Positions 29,889 through 39,807 are shown, counted from the stretch's first letter. The stretch is 64,000 nt of DNA from Nocardioidaceae bacterium SCSIO 66511 (GCA_023100825.1 CP095846.1:2170001-2234000); one strand, 5' to 3'. Program-made: numbers and translations. Notes: generated from the letters alone by a model not told the origin.

Positions 29889-31042
29889 CGCACGCCGTAG
29901 AGATGCTCGAGCGCGAGCTGGTCGAGGCGCTCGAAGGCCATCCCGCGCTTGGCGTGCTCCTCGGGATCGAACGAGTCGTGCTCGAGGTCGGCCCAGCTCT
30001 CGTTCTCAGCGAGGGTCGGTACGGACAGCTCGGGTACGCGGGCATCGGCCAGCGCCTGTTGCACATCGGGGTCTGCGCGGAAGGCACGCACCTTCTCGCG
30101 CAGGATCAGGTAGTTCGTCATGCATGCTGCAGCCGACACCCAGACGCCGGCGTCGTCCTCGGTACGCGGCGTCTTGTAGTCGAAGTGGATCGCGCCGTCG
30201 AAACCACCGGTCACGAGCGTGTCGACGACCCAGAACGCTCCACGCACATTGCCCGCGCCGAAGCGGAGATCCTGGTCGTAGCGCGGGCCGTGCTGGCCGT
30301 TCAGGTCGATGTGGAAGAGCTTGCCGTGCCAGAGGGCCTGCGCGTACCCGTGTGCGGCGTTGAGGCCAGCCATCTCCTCGTGCCCGATCTCGGGGTTGAC
30401 CCCGAACAGCTCCGATCGGTCGAGGCTGTCGGCGAAGGCCAGAGCGTGTCCGACGGTCGGCAGCAGGATGTCGCCGCGTGGTTCGTTCGGCTTGGGCTCG
30501 ATCGCGAACCTGAGGTCGTACCCGCGGTCGTGCACGAAGTCGCCGAGGATGTTGAATGCCTCGCGATAGCGGTCGAGTGCCGCGCGTACGTCCTTCGCGG
30601 CCCCCGACTCTGCGCCCTCGCGACCGCCCCAGCAGACGTACACCTGTGCACCGAGCTCGGCTGCGAGGTCGATGTTGCGCATGACCTTACGGATCGCGAA
30701 CCGGCGTACGTCACGGTCGTTGGAGGTGAACCCGCCGTCCTTGAAGACCGGGTGGGTGAACAGGTTCGTGGTCGCCGTCGTGACGGCGAGACCGGTGTCG
30801 GCGAGACCCTTCTTCCACGCCCCGATGATGCGCTCGCGCTCTGCTTCGTCGACACCGAAGGGGATCACGTCGTTGTCGTGGAAGTTGACGCCGTACGCGC
30901 CGATCTCGGCGAGTTTGTGCAGCCCGCGTACCGGGTCGAGGTCGGGGCGCGTCGGTTCGCCGAACGGGTCGCGTCCGCCGTACGCGACGGTCCAGATTCC
31001 GAAGGAGAACTTGTCTGCGGGAGTCGGGGTGGGTATCGGCAC
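29885..31042 (-). CDS. xylA: Xylose isomerase
   Basis: 385 residues from GTG 31042 ([19 protein letters not shown]), with GAGAGG eight bases before. It is the class I actinobacterial enzyme: FHDND with catalytic His, [10 protein letters not shown], metal-binding [19 protein letters not shown], and [17 protein letters not shown]. Converts D-xylose to D-xylulose, which XylB phosphorylates. The long frame upstream of the GTG overlaps xylB in antisense-free fashion but lacks homology and is not used. Confidence 0.95.
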   Translation of the reverse strand: MPIPTPTPADKFSFGIWTVAYGGRDPFGEPTRPDLDPVRGLHKLAEIGAYGVNFHDNDVIPFGVDEAERERIIGAWKKGLADTGLAVTTATTNLFTHPVFKDGGFTSNDRDVRRFAIRKVMRNIDLAAELGAQVYVCWGGREGAESGAAKDVRAALDRYREAFNILGDFVHDRGYDLRFAIEPKPNEPRGDILLPTVGHALAFADSLDRSELFGVNPEIGHEEMAGLNAAHGYAQALWHGKLFHIDLNGQHGPRYDQDLRFGAGNVRGAFWVVDTLVTGGFDGAIHFDYKTPRTEDDAGVWVSAAACMTNYLILREKVRAFRADPDVQQALADARVPELSVPTLAENESWADLEHDSFDPEEHAKRGMAFERLDQLALEHLYGVR

Positions 31043-31086
31043 GATCGGACCTCTCGTTGTCGGGCGTTCTGGACGGCAGGGGCGCG

Positions 31087-32475
31087 TCACCAGTCGGCGG
31101 TTCGCTCCCGCAGATGTGCGTACGCTGCGCGTACCTCGGGCTGCGGGTCGGCTTCGGTGGGTTCGCCGACGGCGACGCTCCAGGAGGGTGGCTCGGCGGT
31201 ACCGGCAAGTGCCCATGCGGCCTGCCGGGCGGCACCGAGTGCGACGTACTCGGCGTCGGCGGGTACGACGACCGGTACGCCGAGGATCGCCGGCGCCAGA
31301 GTACGCACGGCTTCGCTGCGTGCTCCGCCGCCGACCAGCAGCACGCGTCGAGGCACGACACCAGTCGCATCGACGAGCGCGTCGACCGCATCGGCGAGGC
31401 TGCACAGGAGAGCCTCGACTGACGCTCTGGCGATATCGGCAGGCGTCGTCTGGCTGGTCAGGCCGTGCATGGTGCCGACCGCGTCGGGACGGTTGGGGGT
31501 GCGCTCGCCGTCGAGATACGGCAGCAGCGCCAGGCCGTTGGCGCCCGGTGCGGCCGACAGCGCGAGGTCGGAGAGTCGTGTCTGGTCGACGCCGAGGGTA
31601 CGACCGGCGAGCTCGAGAATGCGTGCGGCGTTCAGCGTGCACGCGAGCGGAAGGAATCGCCCGGTCGCGTCGGCGAAGCCGCTGACCAGGCCGGTGCCGT
31701 CGGCGACCGGCTTCTCGACGACGGCCGATGCCACTCCCGAGGTGCCGACCGACACGACCACGTCGCCAGGCCTGGCGTCGAGCGCGAGTGCCGCGCCCAT
31801 GTTGTCGCCCGTGCCGGGTGCGATGACTGTGTCGCCTACGTGGCCGATGGTCTCGGCCGGTGTCGCTATGCGCGGTCGATCGAACTCGTGGCCGAGCGCG
31901 TTCATCGCGAGCTCGGGGATCCAGTCGTCGGCGCGCGGCGAGAAGTAGCCGGTGCCGGATGCGTCACCGCGGTCGGTCGTCGGATCGTCGCCGCGGCCGG
32001 CGAGGTGCCAGGTGAGGAAGTCGTGGGGGAGGAGCACCCGGGCGACGCGCTCGGCGTTATCGGGTTCGTGGTCACGCAGCCAGCGCAGTTTGGTGATCGT
32101 GTACGACGCGACGAACACCGAGCCCGTTGCGTCGGCGCATGCCTGCGGACCGCCGATCTCGTCCACGAGCTCGTTGGCGGCGGCGGCCGATCGGGTGTCG
32201 TTCCACAGCAGCGCATCGCGGACGGGTTCGCCGGCGGCATCGAGGCCGACCATGCCGTGCTGTTGACCGCCGACCGCGACGGCACTTGCTCGATCGAGCA
32301 ACGGTCCGGCGGCCGTGCGCAGAGCGTCCAGCCAGGCGTAGGGATCGACCTCGGTGCCCTCGGGGTGCGGCGCCGTACGGGTGTCGACCACCTCGCCGTC
32401 AGCGGCGCGTACGAGCATCGCTTTCGTCGACTGGGTCGAGGAGTCGATCCCGACGACGAGCTCTTCGTGCGACAC
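31087..32475 (-). CDS. xylB: Xylulokinase
   Basis: 462 residues, GTG 32475 with AAGGAG seven bases before. FGGY kinase: N-terminal [35 protein letters not shown], and C-terminal ATP-binding [12 protein letters not shown]. Phosphorylates D-xylulose to feed the pentose phosphate pathway. First gene of the xylB-xylA-ROK operon. Confidence 0.95.
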   Translation of the reverse strand: MSHEELVVGIDSSTQSTKAMLVRAADGEVVDTRTAPHPEGTEVDPYAWLDALRTAAGPLLDRASAVAVGGQQHGMVGLDAAGEPVRDALLWNDTRSAAAANELVDEIGGPQACADATGSVFVASYTITKLRWLRDHEPDNAERVARVLLPHDFLTWHLAGRGDDPTTDRGDASGTGYFSPRADDWIPELAMNALGHEFDRPRIATPAETIGHVGDTVIAPGTGDNMGAALALDARPGDVVVSVGTSGVASAVVEKPVADGTGLVSGFADATGRFLPLACTLNAARILELAGRTLGVDQTRLSDLALSAAPGANGLALLPYLDGERTPNRPDAVGTMHGLTSQTTPADIARASVEALLCSLADAVDALVDATGVVPRRVLLVGGGARSEAVRTLAPAILGVPVVVPADAEYVALGAARQAAWALAGTAEPPSWSVAVGEPTEADPQPEVRAAYAHLRERTADW

Positions 32476-32504
32476 GGCGAGGCTCCTTCTGGTACGAGGC
32501 TCTC

Positions 32505-32533
32505 AGTTTCGTACGAGTCCTGAATTAAGTCAA
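32505..32533 (-). promoter_or_regulatory. Candidate sigma-70-type promoter of xylB
   Basis: On the minus strand TTGACT (32533-32528) is followed by 17 bases and GAAACT (32510-32505), leaving about 30 bases to the xylB start. The -35 is near consensus; the -10 is weak. Confidence 0.3.
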
Positions 32534-32563
32534 CGCCGAGGTGATCTGCCATGATGTCGCCTC

Positions 32564-33493
32564 GTGAGCCTGACTCGGGCAGTCAACGACCTCAACGACG
32601 CATGCCGGCCGACCCGCCGGGTGCCCACGCGCCACTTCGTCATCGAGGAATGCAAGGTCGCGTACGTCTGCAATCCCGGTGCGTCGTCGACGGCGTTGCG
32701 ATGGCTGCTCGCTGCCATCGGCGGGCTCGCACCCGAGGCGTTCGTCCGATCGACCGGAACCGCCGCGACCCGTCGCGAGACCGTCCAGGACAACCGTCGC
32801 TGGGGTTCGATCGTCCGCCCGCGATCGGGCGTCATACCCGAGCTCGCTCGACTCTCCGAGGCCGACGGCTGGTTCGTCTTCACGGTCGTACGCGATCCGC
32901 GGGAGCGAGTCTGGGCCGCGTGGCAGGCGAAGGTACTACGCGGTGATCCGAGGATGCTCGCGAACGAAGACCTGCGGCGCTGGATCCCCGATGCGCCGCG
33001 GACACCGGCCGACGTCATCGGTCCGTTCACGGACTTCGTTCGTGCGCTCGCCACGGGAACGGCCGGCGCGATCGCCCGCGATCCGTACTTCCGGCCGCAG
33101 ACCGAGACGATCACGCGGCCGGGCTTGTCGTATACCCAGGTGTACGACAGATCGCAGATCGCCCGGCTGCTTGCGGATCTCGCCAACCATCTCGAGCGCC
33201 TCGGCCGGCCGCGCAATCTGCCCTACCAGCCCGGTCCGCGACTCCCGTTCGCACTGAGTCGCACGGTGCTCACCGACCAGGTCGCGGGCGATATCAAGGA
33301 CGCGTACGCTGCGGACTTTGCGGCATTCGGCCACGCCTGGCCGGATGAGCCGTTGCTCGCAGACGAGGACTGGGATCGCGCCGGATACGGCGCCGTGGAC
33401 TTCGTACGCGCGGCGAACGAGCGGATCGCCGACCTCTCCGGTCTGTTGCGGCCGGCGAGTAGCCCCGACCCGGAAGGCGCCGGACGTGTCTGA
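32564..33493 (+). CDS. Sulfotransfer_2-type sulfotransferase, first of pair (altered 5'-PSB)
   Basis: 309 residues, GTG 32564. Resembles carbohydrate sulfotransferases of the HNK-1/chondroitin type: FTVVRDPRERVWAAWQAK (3'-phosphate site, about 105-122) and a C-terminal FAAFGHAWPDEPL-like end. The 5'-phosphosulfate motif at residues 37-43 reads NPGASST, where the paralogue at 33486 has VPKAACTT. The Lys that normally contacts PAPS is therefore missing, so this copy may be weak or a non-catalytic partner. Overlaps the next gene by eight bases (GTGTCTGA). Divergent from xylB. Confidence 0.75.
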   Translation: MSLTRAVNDLNDACRPTRRVPTRHFVIEECKVAYVCNPGASSTALRWLLAAIGGLAPEAFVRSTGTAATRRETVQDNRRWGSIVRPRSGVIPELARLSEADGWFVFTVVRDPRERVWAAWQAKVLRGDPRMLANEDLRRWIPDAPRTPADVIGPFTDFVRALATGTAGAIARDPYFRPQTETITRPGLSYTQVYDRSQIARLLADLANHLERLGRPRNLPYQPGPRLPFALSRTVLTDQVAGDIKDAYAADFAAFGHAWPDEPLLADEDWDRAGYGAVDFVRAANERIADLSGLLRPASSPDPEGAGRV

Positions 33494-34361
33494 CCTCGAG
33501 GCGCCGCCCCTTCGCCGACCCTGGTCGTTCGTCATCGACGCTTACCGGCTGGCGTATGTGACTGTCCCGAAGGCCGCCTGCACGACGCTGCAGTGGCTTG
33601 TCGCCGAGTTGTCCGGAGAAGACCTGAGCGGCGCGACCGCGCAGCCGCACGCCGCGGCGAGCCGCAGGCAGCTCGTCCATCAACGCCGCCTCTGGCAGCA
33701 CACACCTGGCCTCGACGCGCTCTCAGCCGACCGCCGCGGGGCGATGACGCGCGGCTCGGGGTGGCTCACCTTCGCGGTGGTGCGCGACCCGCGGGCGCGC
33801 CTGTGGTCGGCATGGCAGTCGAAGTTGTTGCTCCGGCTGCCTCGCTACGTCACGGCGTACCAGGACGAGCCGTGGTTTCCGCGGGTGCCGACGGAGACGG
33901 CACACGTGGTGGAGGACTTCGCAACGTTCGCCCGGGCGTACGAGGCGGGTGCGGTCGGCGCGCTCATGGACGACAGCCACTTCCGTCCCCAGGCCGAGAT
34001 CCTCGCCGGGGTCGACGTACCGGAGCTCGAGTTGTACGACCTGAGCCGGTTGGACGAGCTGATGGCCGATATCGGGTCGCACCTGGCCACGTACGGCCGA
34101 GAGATGCCCGACCTCGCTCGCGAGAACTCGACGCCCCTGCCGCTTACCTCCGAGGTGCTCGCCGACGGCGTTCAGGAGCGCATCGAGCGCTGCTACGCCG
34201 CCGACTTCGAGCGATACGGGTCACTGTGGCCGGCCGTGCCGCGCACCCGCGATGCGGCGACCTGGACTCGGACCGCGTTCGACGACATCGCCATGCGCAT
34301 CGAGATGCACGAGCGTCTCGGCGATCTGGCGAAGATGGCCCGCCGCGCTCGTCGTCGCTGA
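33486..34361 (+). CDS. Sulfotransfer_2-type sulfotransferase, second of pair
   Basis: 291 residues from GTG 33486. LAYVTVPKAACTTLQW (residues 22-37) is an intact 5'-phosphosulfate motif and FAVVRDPRARLWSAWQSK an intact 3'-phosphate motif. Paralogue of the preceding gene over the whole length, including HFRPQAEIL and YAADFERYGSLWP. Probable PAPS-dependent glycan sulfotransferase, cytosolic (no signal or membrane segment). With 21921 and 23018 it makes four sulfotransferase genes in this window. Confidence 0.8.
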   Translation: MSDLEAPPLRRPWSFVIDAYRLAYVTVPKAACTTLQWLVAELSGEDLSGATAQPHAAASRRQLVHQRRLWQHTPGLDALSADRRGAMTRGSGWLTFAVVRDPRARLWSAWQSKLLLRLPRYVTAYQDEPWFPRVPTETAHVVEDFATFARAYEAGAVGALMDDSHFRPQAEILAGVDVPELELYDLSRLDELMADIGSHLATYGREMPDLARENSTPLPLTSEVLADGVQERIERCYAADFERYGSLWPAVPRTRDAATWTRTAFDDIAMRIEMHERLGDLAKMARRARRR

Positions 34362-34394
34362 CGATTCTCAGGCGTGGTGCGTCAAGATGATCGG

Positions 34395-34916
34395 GTGACT
34401 ATCCACTCGGACCACCCGTTCCTGCCGCCCGAGGGCGACCGTGATCCGGTGCGCCGGCTTCGGGGGCGTACGCCCGCACCGGTCACGCTGCTCGCGACGC
34501 GCGACAGCGACGCCCGCGCGGGGCTGACGGTCTCGTCGTTGATGGTCGCCGACGGCGATCCGGCCCACGTGCTCGCGCTCGTCGACGAGGACTCCGATTT
34601 CTGGGATCTACTCGAACAGACCCGCGTCGCGGCGATCTCTCTGCTGTCATGGCGGCACCGCGCGCTCGCCGACGCTTTCGCCGGTGTGAGTCCAGCGCCC
34701 GGAGGGCCGTTCCGGCTCACCTCGTGGGACGAGACCGAATGGGGACCGGTCGTCTCCGACGCCGCCGCCTGGGCGGGCGTACGCCTGGTCGACGGCGAGC
34801 CACGGCACGCCGGATGGGCGCTACTGCTCGACGCACGGATCGAGCAGATCGAGATTCGCGACGACGACGGTGACGAGCCGATGACCCATCTGCGTGGACG
34901 TTACCGGCGCTCCTGA
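34395..34916 (+). CDS. Flavin reductase-like domain protein
   Basis: 173 residues from GTG 34395 (TIHSDHPFLPPEGDRDPVRRLRGR); a GTG at 34374 in the same frame is the alternative. The split-barrel FMN-binding fold of the flavin reductase family is suggested by PAPVTLLATRD-SDARAGLTVSSLMVADGDP and the following helix. Members bind FMN or reduce it for a partner oxygenase, or bind other cofactors. No partner oxygenase is adjacent. The call is on the family level only. Confidence 0.75.
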   Translation: MTIHSDHPFLPPEGDRDPVRRLRGRTPAPVTLLATRDSDARAGLTVSSLMVADGDPAHVLALVDEDSDFWDLLEQTRVAAISLLSWRHRALADAFAGVSPAPGGPFRLTSWDETEWGPVVSDAAAWAGVRLVDGEPRHAGWALLLDARIEQIEIRDDDGDEPMTHLRGRYRRS

Positions 34917-35005
34917 GCGCTGCGATCTCAGACGTTCGGTCTCGGCCCACGCCGAAGCTCCGGACTGCCCACCCGCCGTCTATGTTGGTCCGGGGATACC
35001 GCGAA

Positions 35006-36055
35006 ATGGAGATGCAGATGGCCGAGCGCGTCGACGAGCAGGGCACGTACGTGGAGAAGGGCGCGGAGTTCAAGCGCGATATGAACTACATCGACACGCG
35101 CATCACCAAGGATGGCCGCGACGGTTATCCGGTCGAAGCGGGGCGCTACCGGCTCGTTGCGGCGCGGGCGTGCCCGTGGGCGAACCGCGCGGTGATCGTA
35201 CGCCGACTCCTGGGTCTCGAAGGTGCCATGTCGATGGGTCTGTGTGGTCCCACCCACGACAAGCGGAGCTGGACCTTCGATCTCGATCCCGGCGGCGTCG
35301 ACCCGGTGCTCGGGATCGAACGGCTGCAGCAGGCGTACTTCAAGAGGTTCCCCGACTACCCGCGGGGCATCACCGTGCCGGCGATGGTCGACGTGCCGAC
35401 GGGGGAGGTCGTCACGAACGCGTTCGAGCAGATGACACCCGACTTCTGCACCGAGTGGACGGACTTCCACCGTGACGGCGCACCGGACCTCTACCCGGCC
35501 GCGCTTCGAGACGAGATCGACGAGATCGCGCATCGCAACCGCACGGAGGTCAACAACGGCGTCTACCGGTGTGGCTTCGCCGGGTCGCAGGAGGCATACG
35601 ACGAGGCGTTCGGTCGATTGTTCGCGCGACTCGACTGGCTGTCGGAGCGGCTTGCCGAGCGTCGCTTCCTGGTGGGCGACACGGTCACCCTCGCCGACAT
35701 CTACCTGTTCAGTACGCTCGCGCGCTTCGACGCCGTCTACCACGGGCACTTCAAATGCAACCGGCACAAGCTCACCGAGCTACCCGTGCTGTGGGCGTAC
35801 GCGCGTGACCTGTTCCAGACGCCCGGCTTCGGCGACACGATCGACTTCGTACAGATCAAGCAGCACTACTACATCGTGCACGCCGACGTGAACCCGACGC
35901 AGATCGTGCCCGTCGGCCCCGACCTGTCCGGCTGGTTGACACCGCACGGGCGGGAGGCACTCGGCGGTCGGCCGTTCGGCGACGGTACGCCTCCGGGACC
36001 ACCCGCCGAGTCGGAGGTCGTACCGCCCGAGCACACCATTGCGGCCTGGACCTGA
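35006..36055 (+). CDS. Xi-class glutathione transferase-like reductase (S-glutathionyl-hydroquinone reductase family)
   Basis: 349 residues from ATG 35006; starts at 34982, 35012 or 35018 are possible. Catalytic motif ARACPWANRAVIVRRLLGLE near residue 50, DKRSWTF, DPVLGIERLQQAY, and the C-terminal all-helical domain with RFDAVYHGHFKCN and YARDLFQTPGFGDT, all diagnostic of the ECM4/YqjG family. These reduce thiol conjugates of hydroquinones through the Cys of CPWA. Actinobacteria make mycothiol rather than glutathione, so mycothiol conjugates are the likely substrates; that is inference. Confidence 0.9.
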   Translation: MEMQMAERVDEQGTYVEKGAEFKRDMNYIDTRITKDGRDGYPVEAGRYRLVAARACPWANRAVIVRRLLGLEGAMSMGLCGPTHDKRSWTFDLDPGGVDPVLGIERLQQAYFKRFPDYPRGITVPAMVDVPTGEVVTNAFEQMTPDFCTEWTDFHRDGAPDLYPAALRDEIDEIAHRNRTEVNNGVYRCGFAGSQEAYDEAFGRLFARLDWLSERLAERRFLVGDTVTLADIYLFSTLARFDAVYHGHFKCNRHKLTELPVLWAYARDLFQTPGFGDTIDFVQIKQHYYIVHADVNPTQIVPVGPDLSGWLTPHGREALGGRPFGDGTPPGPPAESEVVPPEHTIAAWT

Positions 36056-36082
36056 CAACGCGTCCGTCCCGCTGCTGCTCCG

Positions 36083-36192
36083 CAGCAAACCGCGCCACTC
36101 ACTAGCAAACTTGCTGGGTAGCGGCGCGGAATACCACGGGCCCACAGCAAACCGCGCCACTCACTAGCAAACTTGCTGGGTAGCGGCGCGGA
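36083..36192. repeat. Tandem 48-bp direct repeat, each unit a hairpin
   Basis: Bases 36083-36130 and 36145-36192 are identical over 48 positions, with a 14-base spacer (period 62). Within each unit CCGCGCC pairs with GGCGCGG near the ends, and AGCAA-ac-TTGCT forms an inner hairpin. The array lies between two convergent genes (ends at 36055 and 36256), so it can serve as a bidirectional terminator. Exact identity points to recent duplication or conversion. Confidence 0.85.
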
Positions 36193-36201
36193 TTGCCATG
36201 G

Positions 36202-36221
36202 GCCCGTGGTAATCCACGGGC
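36202..36221. terminator. Third hairpin between convergent genes
   Basis: GCCCGTGG-TAAT-CCACGGGC is a perfect 8-bp stem with a tetraloop, just after the duplicated hairpins and 34 bases from the end of the HIT gene. Likely terminates the minus-strand HIT transcript. Confidence 0.6.
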
Positions 36222-36255
36222 GCCGCAGCCCACCGATGGGCATACGGCCGGAGCA

Positions 36256-36672
36256 TCAGCCGTCGACAAGCGCAGCGGCAAGTCGCGCCGCGTACTCCTC
36301 TGCCTCGCCCTCGGCGTACTTCACCCGCGGCCAGAAGAAGCCACGTAGGCCGTCGCCCTTCGTACGCGGGACGACGTGCACATGCAGATGCGCGACGCTT
36401 TGGCTCACCACGTTGTTCGCGGCGACGAACGTGCCCTGGGCGCCGAGACCGGCCGTGATCGCATCCGCGACCCGCTGGACCTCCTCGAACAGCGGCGTCA
36501 ACAGCGCGGAAGGCAACTCGGGCAGGGTCACGATGTGCTCGCGCGGCACGACCAGGGTGTGGCCCTTGAACACCGGCCGATGGTCGAGGAAGGCAACGGT
36601 GTCGGCGCCTTCGTGCACGATGGGTGCCGTGACCTCACCGGAGATGACTTTGCAGAACACGCAGTCGGCCAT
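36256..36672 (-). CDS. HIT-family nucleotide hydrolase
   Basis: 138 residues from ATG 36672 (MADCVFCKVISGEV). The histidine triad HLHVHVVPR is intact, and the N-terminal CxxC plus HTLVVPREHIVTLPEL are typical of Hint/PKCI-like HIT proteins that hydrolyse adenosine phosphoramidates or dinucleoside polyphosphates. The in-frame extension upstream overlaps the divergent gene and is rejected. It is divergent from the winged-helix gene at 36700, with only 27 bases between the starts. Confidence 0.92.
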   Translation of the reverse strand: MADCVFCKVISGEVTAPIVHEGADTVAFLDHRPVFKGHTLVVPREHIVTLPELPSALLTPLFEEVQRVADAITAGLGAQGTFVAANNVVSQSVAHLHVHVVPRTKGDGLRGFFWPRVKYAEGEAEEYAARLAAALVDG

Positions 36673-36699
36673 CCGCCCATCCCACCACGTATACGTCGG

Positions 36700-37842
36700 G
36701 TGTGTTCGGTGACACGTCGCTGGACGCCGGAGCGCCTGGCTCGCACGACGCTGGGGCGACAGTTCCCGCGCATCCGCGGTCGGCGCACGACAGCCGTCGT
36801 CGAGGCGTACCGCCGGCTCGGCCCGATCCAGACTCAGGTGCCGCGCGCCGCACACGTTGCGCTGGCATCGCGGCTGCCCGGGGTCACGTACGAGACGATC
36901 ACCGCCGCGTTCGAGGCGTACGACGTCGTCAAGGCGAGCAACCTACGCGGCACCGTGCACACCTCGACCGCTGAGCAGCACGGCTGGCTCGCAGCGGTAT
37001 GCGAGCAGCCGCGCGACCGGTTGCTCGCCAATCACCTGAAGCTCTCGGGCATCGAGCCCCGCGATGTCACGGACGAGATCGAGCGGTACGCGCGCGGAGA
37101 GTGGCGCGAGCGCAAGGAGCTCGTCGCCCACATGTGGGGCTGGCTCGACGAGCATGGCGCCGGCACGAGCAATGGCGCAGAGAGCACCACCATGAGCGAC
37201 AGTCTGCTCTGGGGTCATGCGCGGCTCGTTCGTCGCCCCCGCGACACCGCGTGGGAGCGCCGTACGGACGTCTACCACCAGGCTGCGTCCAGTGTGATCG
37301 GCGGCGACGCCGTGACGGCCGGCGATGCGATGGAGCGACTGGTCCGTCTCCATCTCGGTGCGTACGGCCCGGCGACGAGACGTGACATCGCCTGGTGGCT
37401 CGGCACCACGCTGACGCCGGTCGACGACGCGATCATCCGACTCGGTGACGAGCTCGTCACCCATTCGGCCGACCTGCGCGACCCGCTGCTCGACCTCGCG
37501 GATTCGCCGCTGGCGGGGCCCGATCCCGGCACGAGGCTGCTGCCGGAGTTCGACGGGTTGATCCTCGGGTACGCGCCGGAGAACCGAGGCCGGTTCGCAC
37601 ATCCCGACCATCTCGAGCGGATCTTCGCCCGAGTCAACGGCCTGATGTCGCCCGCGGTCCTGCGCGAAGGGCAAATCGTCGCAACCTGGAAGCCGATCAC
37701 GAAAGGCAAGCGGGTCGAGGTCGAGGTGCAGATGCTCCCCGCCTTCCCCGATCTACCGGTTTCCGAGCTCGACACCCCGGTATCCGATCTCGGGTCTGCC
37801 CTCGGCGTCGAGGTGGCCGACGTACGAGTCGTACGCGGGTGA
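36700..37842 (+). CDS. Winged-helix DNA-binding domain protein (AlkZ-like, HTH_42)
   Basis: 380 residues from GTG 36700; GTG 36709 is equally possible. The sequence fits the YcaQ/AlkZ-like HTH_42 family: an N-terminal RLARTTLGRQFP, repeated winged helices, VKASNLRGTVHTSTAEQ near residue 80, AYGPATRRDIAWWLG in the middle and LLPEFDGLILGYAPENRG near the end. AlkZ and YcaQ are glycosylases that unhook interstrand crosslinks through a QxD/QxQ motif; I see no clear QxQ here, so catalytic activity is uncertain. The HIT gene is divergent. Everything upstream of 36700 in the same frame is a shadow. Confidence 0.8.
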   Translation: MCSVTRRWTPERLARTTLGRQFPRIRGRRTTAVVEAYRRLGPIQTQVPRAAHVALASRLPGVTYETITAAFEAYDVVKASNLRGTVHTSTAEQHGWLAAVCEQPRDRLLANHLKLSGIEPRDVTDEIERYARGEWRERKELVAHMWGWLDEHGAGTSNGAESTTMSDSLLWGHARLVRRPRDTAWERRTDVYHQAASSVIGGDAVTAGDAMERLVRLHLGAYGPATRRDIAWWLGTTLTPVDDAIIRLGDELVTHSADLRDPLLDLADSPLAGPDPGTRLLPEFDGLILGYAPENRGRFAHPDHLERIFARVNGLMSPAVLREGQIVATWKPITKGKRVEVEVQMLPAFPDLPVSELDTPVSDLGSALGVEVADVRVVRG

Positions 37843-37938
37843 CACTGCGCGGCGCGGGGACAGTTAGACTCGAACGTTCAGGGCCGCAGTCCGCTGCGCC
37901 GTGTGCCCGACGCACCAACCCGAACGGAGGCGCGCCCG

Positions 37939-39807
37939 ATGGGGATGCTCGACACGATCGAAGATCCGAGCGATCTGCGCGATCTCGACGACGAGCAGCT
38001 CACCGCCCTGGCGGCGGAGATTCGCGAGCGGATCATCGCGTCGGTCGCCTCGAACGGCGGTCACCTCGGTCCGAACCTCGGCGTCGTCGAGCTCACCATG
38101 GCCATCCACCGCGTCTTTCGCTCACCCAGCGACCGGGTCGTGTTCGACACCGGCCATCAGGCGTACGTGCACAAGATGCTCACGGGCCGCGCCGACGAGT
38201 TCGACCAGCTGCGCAAAGAGGGCGGCCTCTCGGGCTACCCCTGTCAGGGTGAGTCCGAACACGACATCGTCGAGAACTCCCACGCCTCAACCAGCCTCTC
38301 GTACGCCGACGGGCTGGCGAAGGCCAAAGCGCTCGCCGGCAGCGATGACCACGTCGTGGCAGTGATCGGCGACGGCGCACTCACGGGCGGCATGGCGTGG
38401 GAGGCACTGAACAACATCGCCGCCGACGAAGACAGCCGGCTCGTCGTCGTGGTCAACGATAACGGCCGTTCGTACATGCCGACCGTCGGCGGTCTGGCGA
38501 ACCACCTCGCCACTTTGCGTACGAACCCGAAGTACGAGCCCGCGCTCGAAGCGATCAAGGACCGCATCAAGGGCACCCGGGTCGTCGGGCCGAAGGCGTA
38601 CGACACCCTGCATGCGATCAAGAAGGGTCTCAAGGACGCCATCGCACCGCAGGGGATGTTCGAGGATCTCGGCATCAAGTACCTCGGTCCGATCGACGGC
38701 CACGACCGCGATGCGGTGGAGAACGCCCTGACCCTCGCAAAACGCTACGGCGGTCCGGTCCTGGTGCATGTTTTGACGACGAAGGGCAAGGGCTACGACA
38801 TCGCCGTCGCCAACGAGGTCGACCAGATGCACCAGGCCCCGTCGGGCGGATTCGACCCCGAGACCGGCGACGCCATCGCGGCCGCTCCGGCCTCGTGGAC
38901 CTCCGTGTTCCGCGATGAGATCGTCCGGCTCGCCGACGACGATCCGAAGCTGGTCGCGATCACGGCGGCGATGCTCTACCCCGTCGGCCTCGATGCGTTC
39001 GCCGAGAAGTTCCCCGAGCGCGTGTTCGACGTCGGCATCGCCGAACAGCATGCGGTGACGAGCGCCGCCGGGCTCGCCATCGGCGGCATGCATCCGGTGG
39101 TCGCGCTGTACGCGACCTTCCTGAACCGCGGTTTCGACCAGTTGCTGCTCGACGTCGCCCTGCACGGTTGCGGCGTGACGTTCGTACTCGACCGCTCCGG
39201 TGTGACCGGCGACGACGGGCCGAGCCACAACGGCATGTGGGACCTCTCGCTGCTGCAGATCGTGCCGACCCTGCGGCTGGCGGCGCCGCGTGACGGCGCC
39301 CGGGTACGCGAGCTGCTCGGCGAGGCGGTTGCGGTCGACGACGCGCCGACGGTGGTCCGTTACCCGAAGGGCGCAGTCACCGCCGATGTCGAAGCGGTCG
39401 ACCGCATCGGCGCCACAGACGTCATGTTGCGCACCGGCGACGAAGACGTGCTGCTCGTCGGGGTCGGCTCGATGGTGGGCACCGCGATCGAGACCGCACG
39501 ACTGCTCAGCGATGACGGCATCGGTGTGACGGTTGTCGATCCGCGCTGGGTGAAGCCGGTCGCCGGCGAGATCGTCGAGCTCGGCGGGCGACACCGGCTC
39601 GTCGTCACCATCGAAGACAACGGACGTTCCGGCGGCGTTGGTTCGATGGTGCAGCAAGCGCTCAGCGATGCCGACGTGAGTACGCCCGTGCGGGTGCATG
39701 GTGTGCCACAAGAGTTCCTCGATCACGCCAAACGCGATGTGATCCTCGAGCGCGTCGGGCTCACCCCGCAGGCCGTTGCCGACGACACGCGGGCGCGTCT
39801 GCGCTGA
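37939..39807 (+). CDS. dxs: 1-deoxy-D-xylulose-5-phosphate synthase
   Basis: 622 residues from ATG 37939, chosen by GGAGG at 37926-37930 and the [16 protein letters not shown] start. First enzyme of the MEP isoprenoid pathway; it condenses pyruvate and glyceraldehyde 3-phosphate using thiamine diphosphate. The motif [16 protein letters not shown] with metal-binding residues is present, as are [30 protein letters not shown] and the transketolase C-terminal domain. Length and motifs are normal. Isolated from other MEP genes. Confidence 0.97.
   Translation: MGMLDTIEDPSDLRDLDDEQLTALAAEIRERIIASVASNGGHLGPNLGVVELTMAIHRVFRSPSDRVVFDTGHQAYVHKMLTGRADEFDQLRKEGGLSGYPCQGESEHDIVENSHASTSLSYADGLAKAKALAGSDDHVVAVIGDGALTGGMAWEALNNIAADEDSRLVVVVNDNGRSYMPTVGGLANHLATLRTNPKYEPALEAIKDRIKGTRVVGPKAYDTLHAIKKGLKDAIAPQGMFEDLGIKYLGPIDGHDRDAVENALTLAKRYGGPVLVHVLTTKGKGYDIAVANEVDQMHQAPSGGFDPETGDAIAAAPASWTSVFRDEIVRLADDDPKLVAITAAMLYPVGLDAFAEKFPERVFDVGIAEQHAVTSAAGLAIGGMHPVVALYATFLNRGFDQLLLDVALHGCGVTFVLDRSGVTGDDGPSHNGMWDLSLLQIVPTLRLAAPRDGARVRELLGEAVAVDDAPTVVRYPKGAVTADVEAVDRIGATDVMLRTGDEDVLLVGVGSMVGTAIETARLLSDDGIGVTVVDPRWVKPVAGEIVELGGRHRLVVTIEDNGRSGGVGSMVQQALSDADVSTPVRVHGVPQEFLDHAKRDVILERVGLTPQAVADDTRARLR

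Noticed and set aside
24134-32475. Xylose region as a horizontally acquired island
   Set aside because: Base composition and codon use look like the neighbours, and no integrase, tRNA or direct repeats flank it.
36083-36221. 6C RNA or other known actinobacterial ncRNA
   Set aside because: The loops are not C-rich and the layout does not match; terminators fit better.
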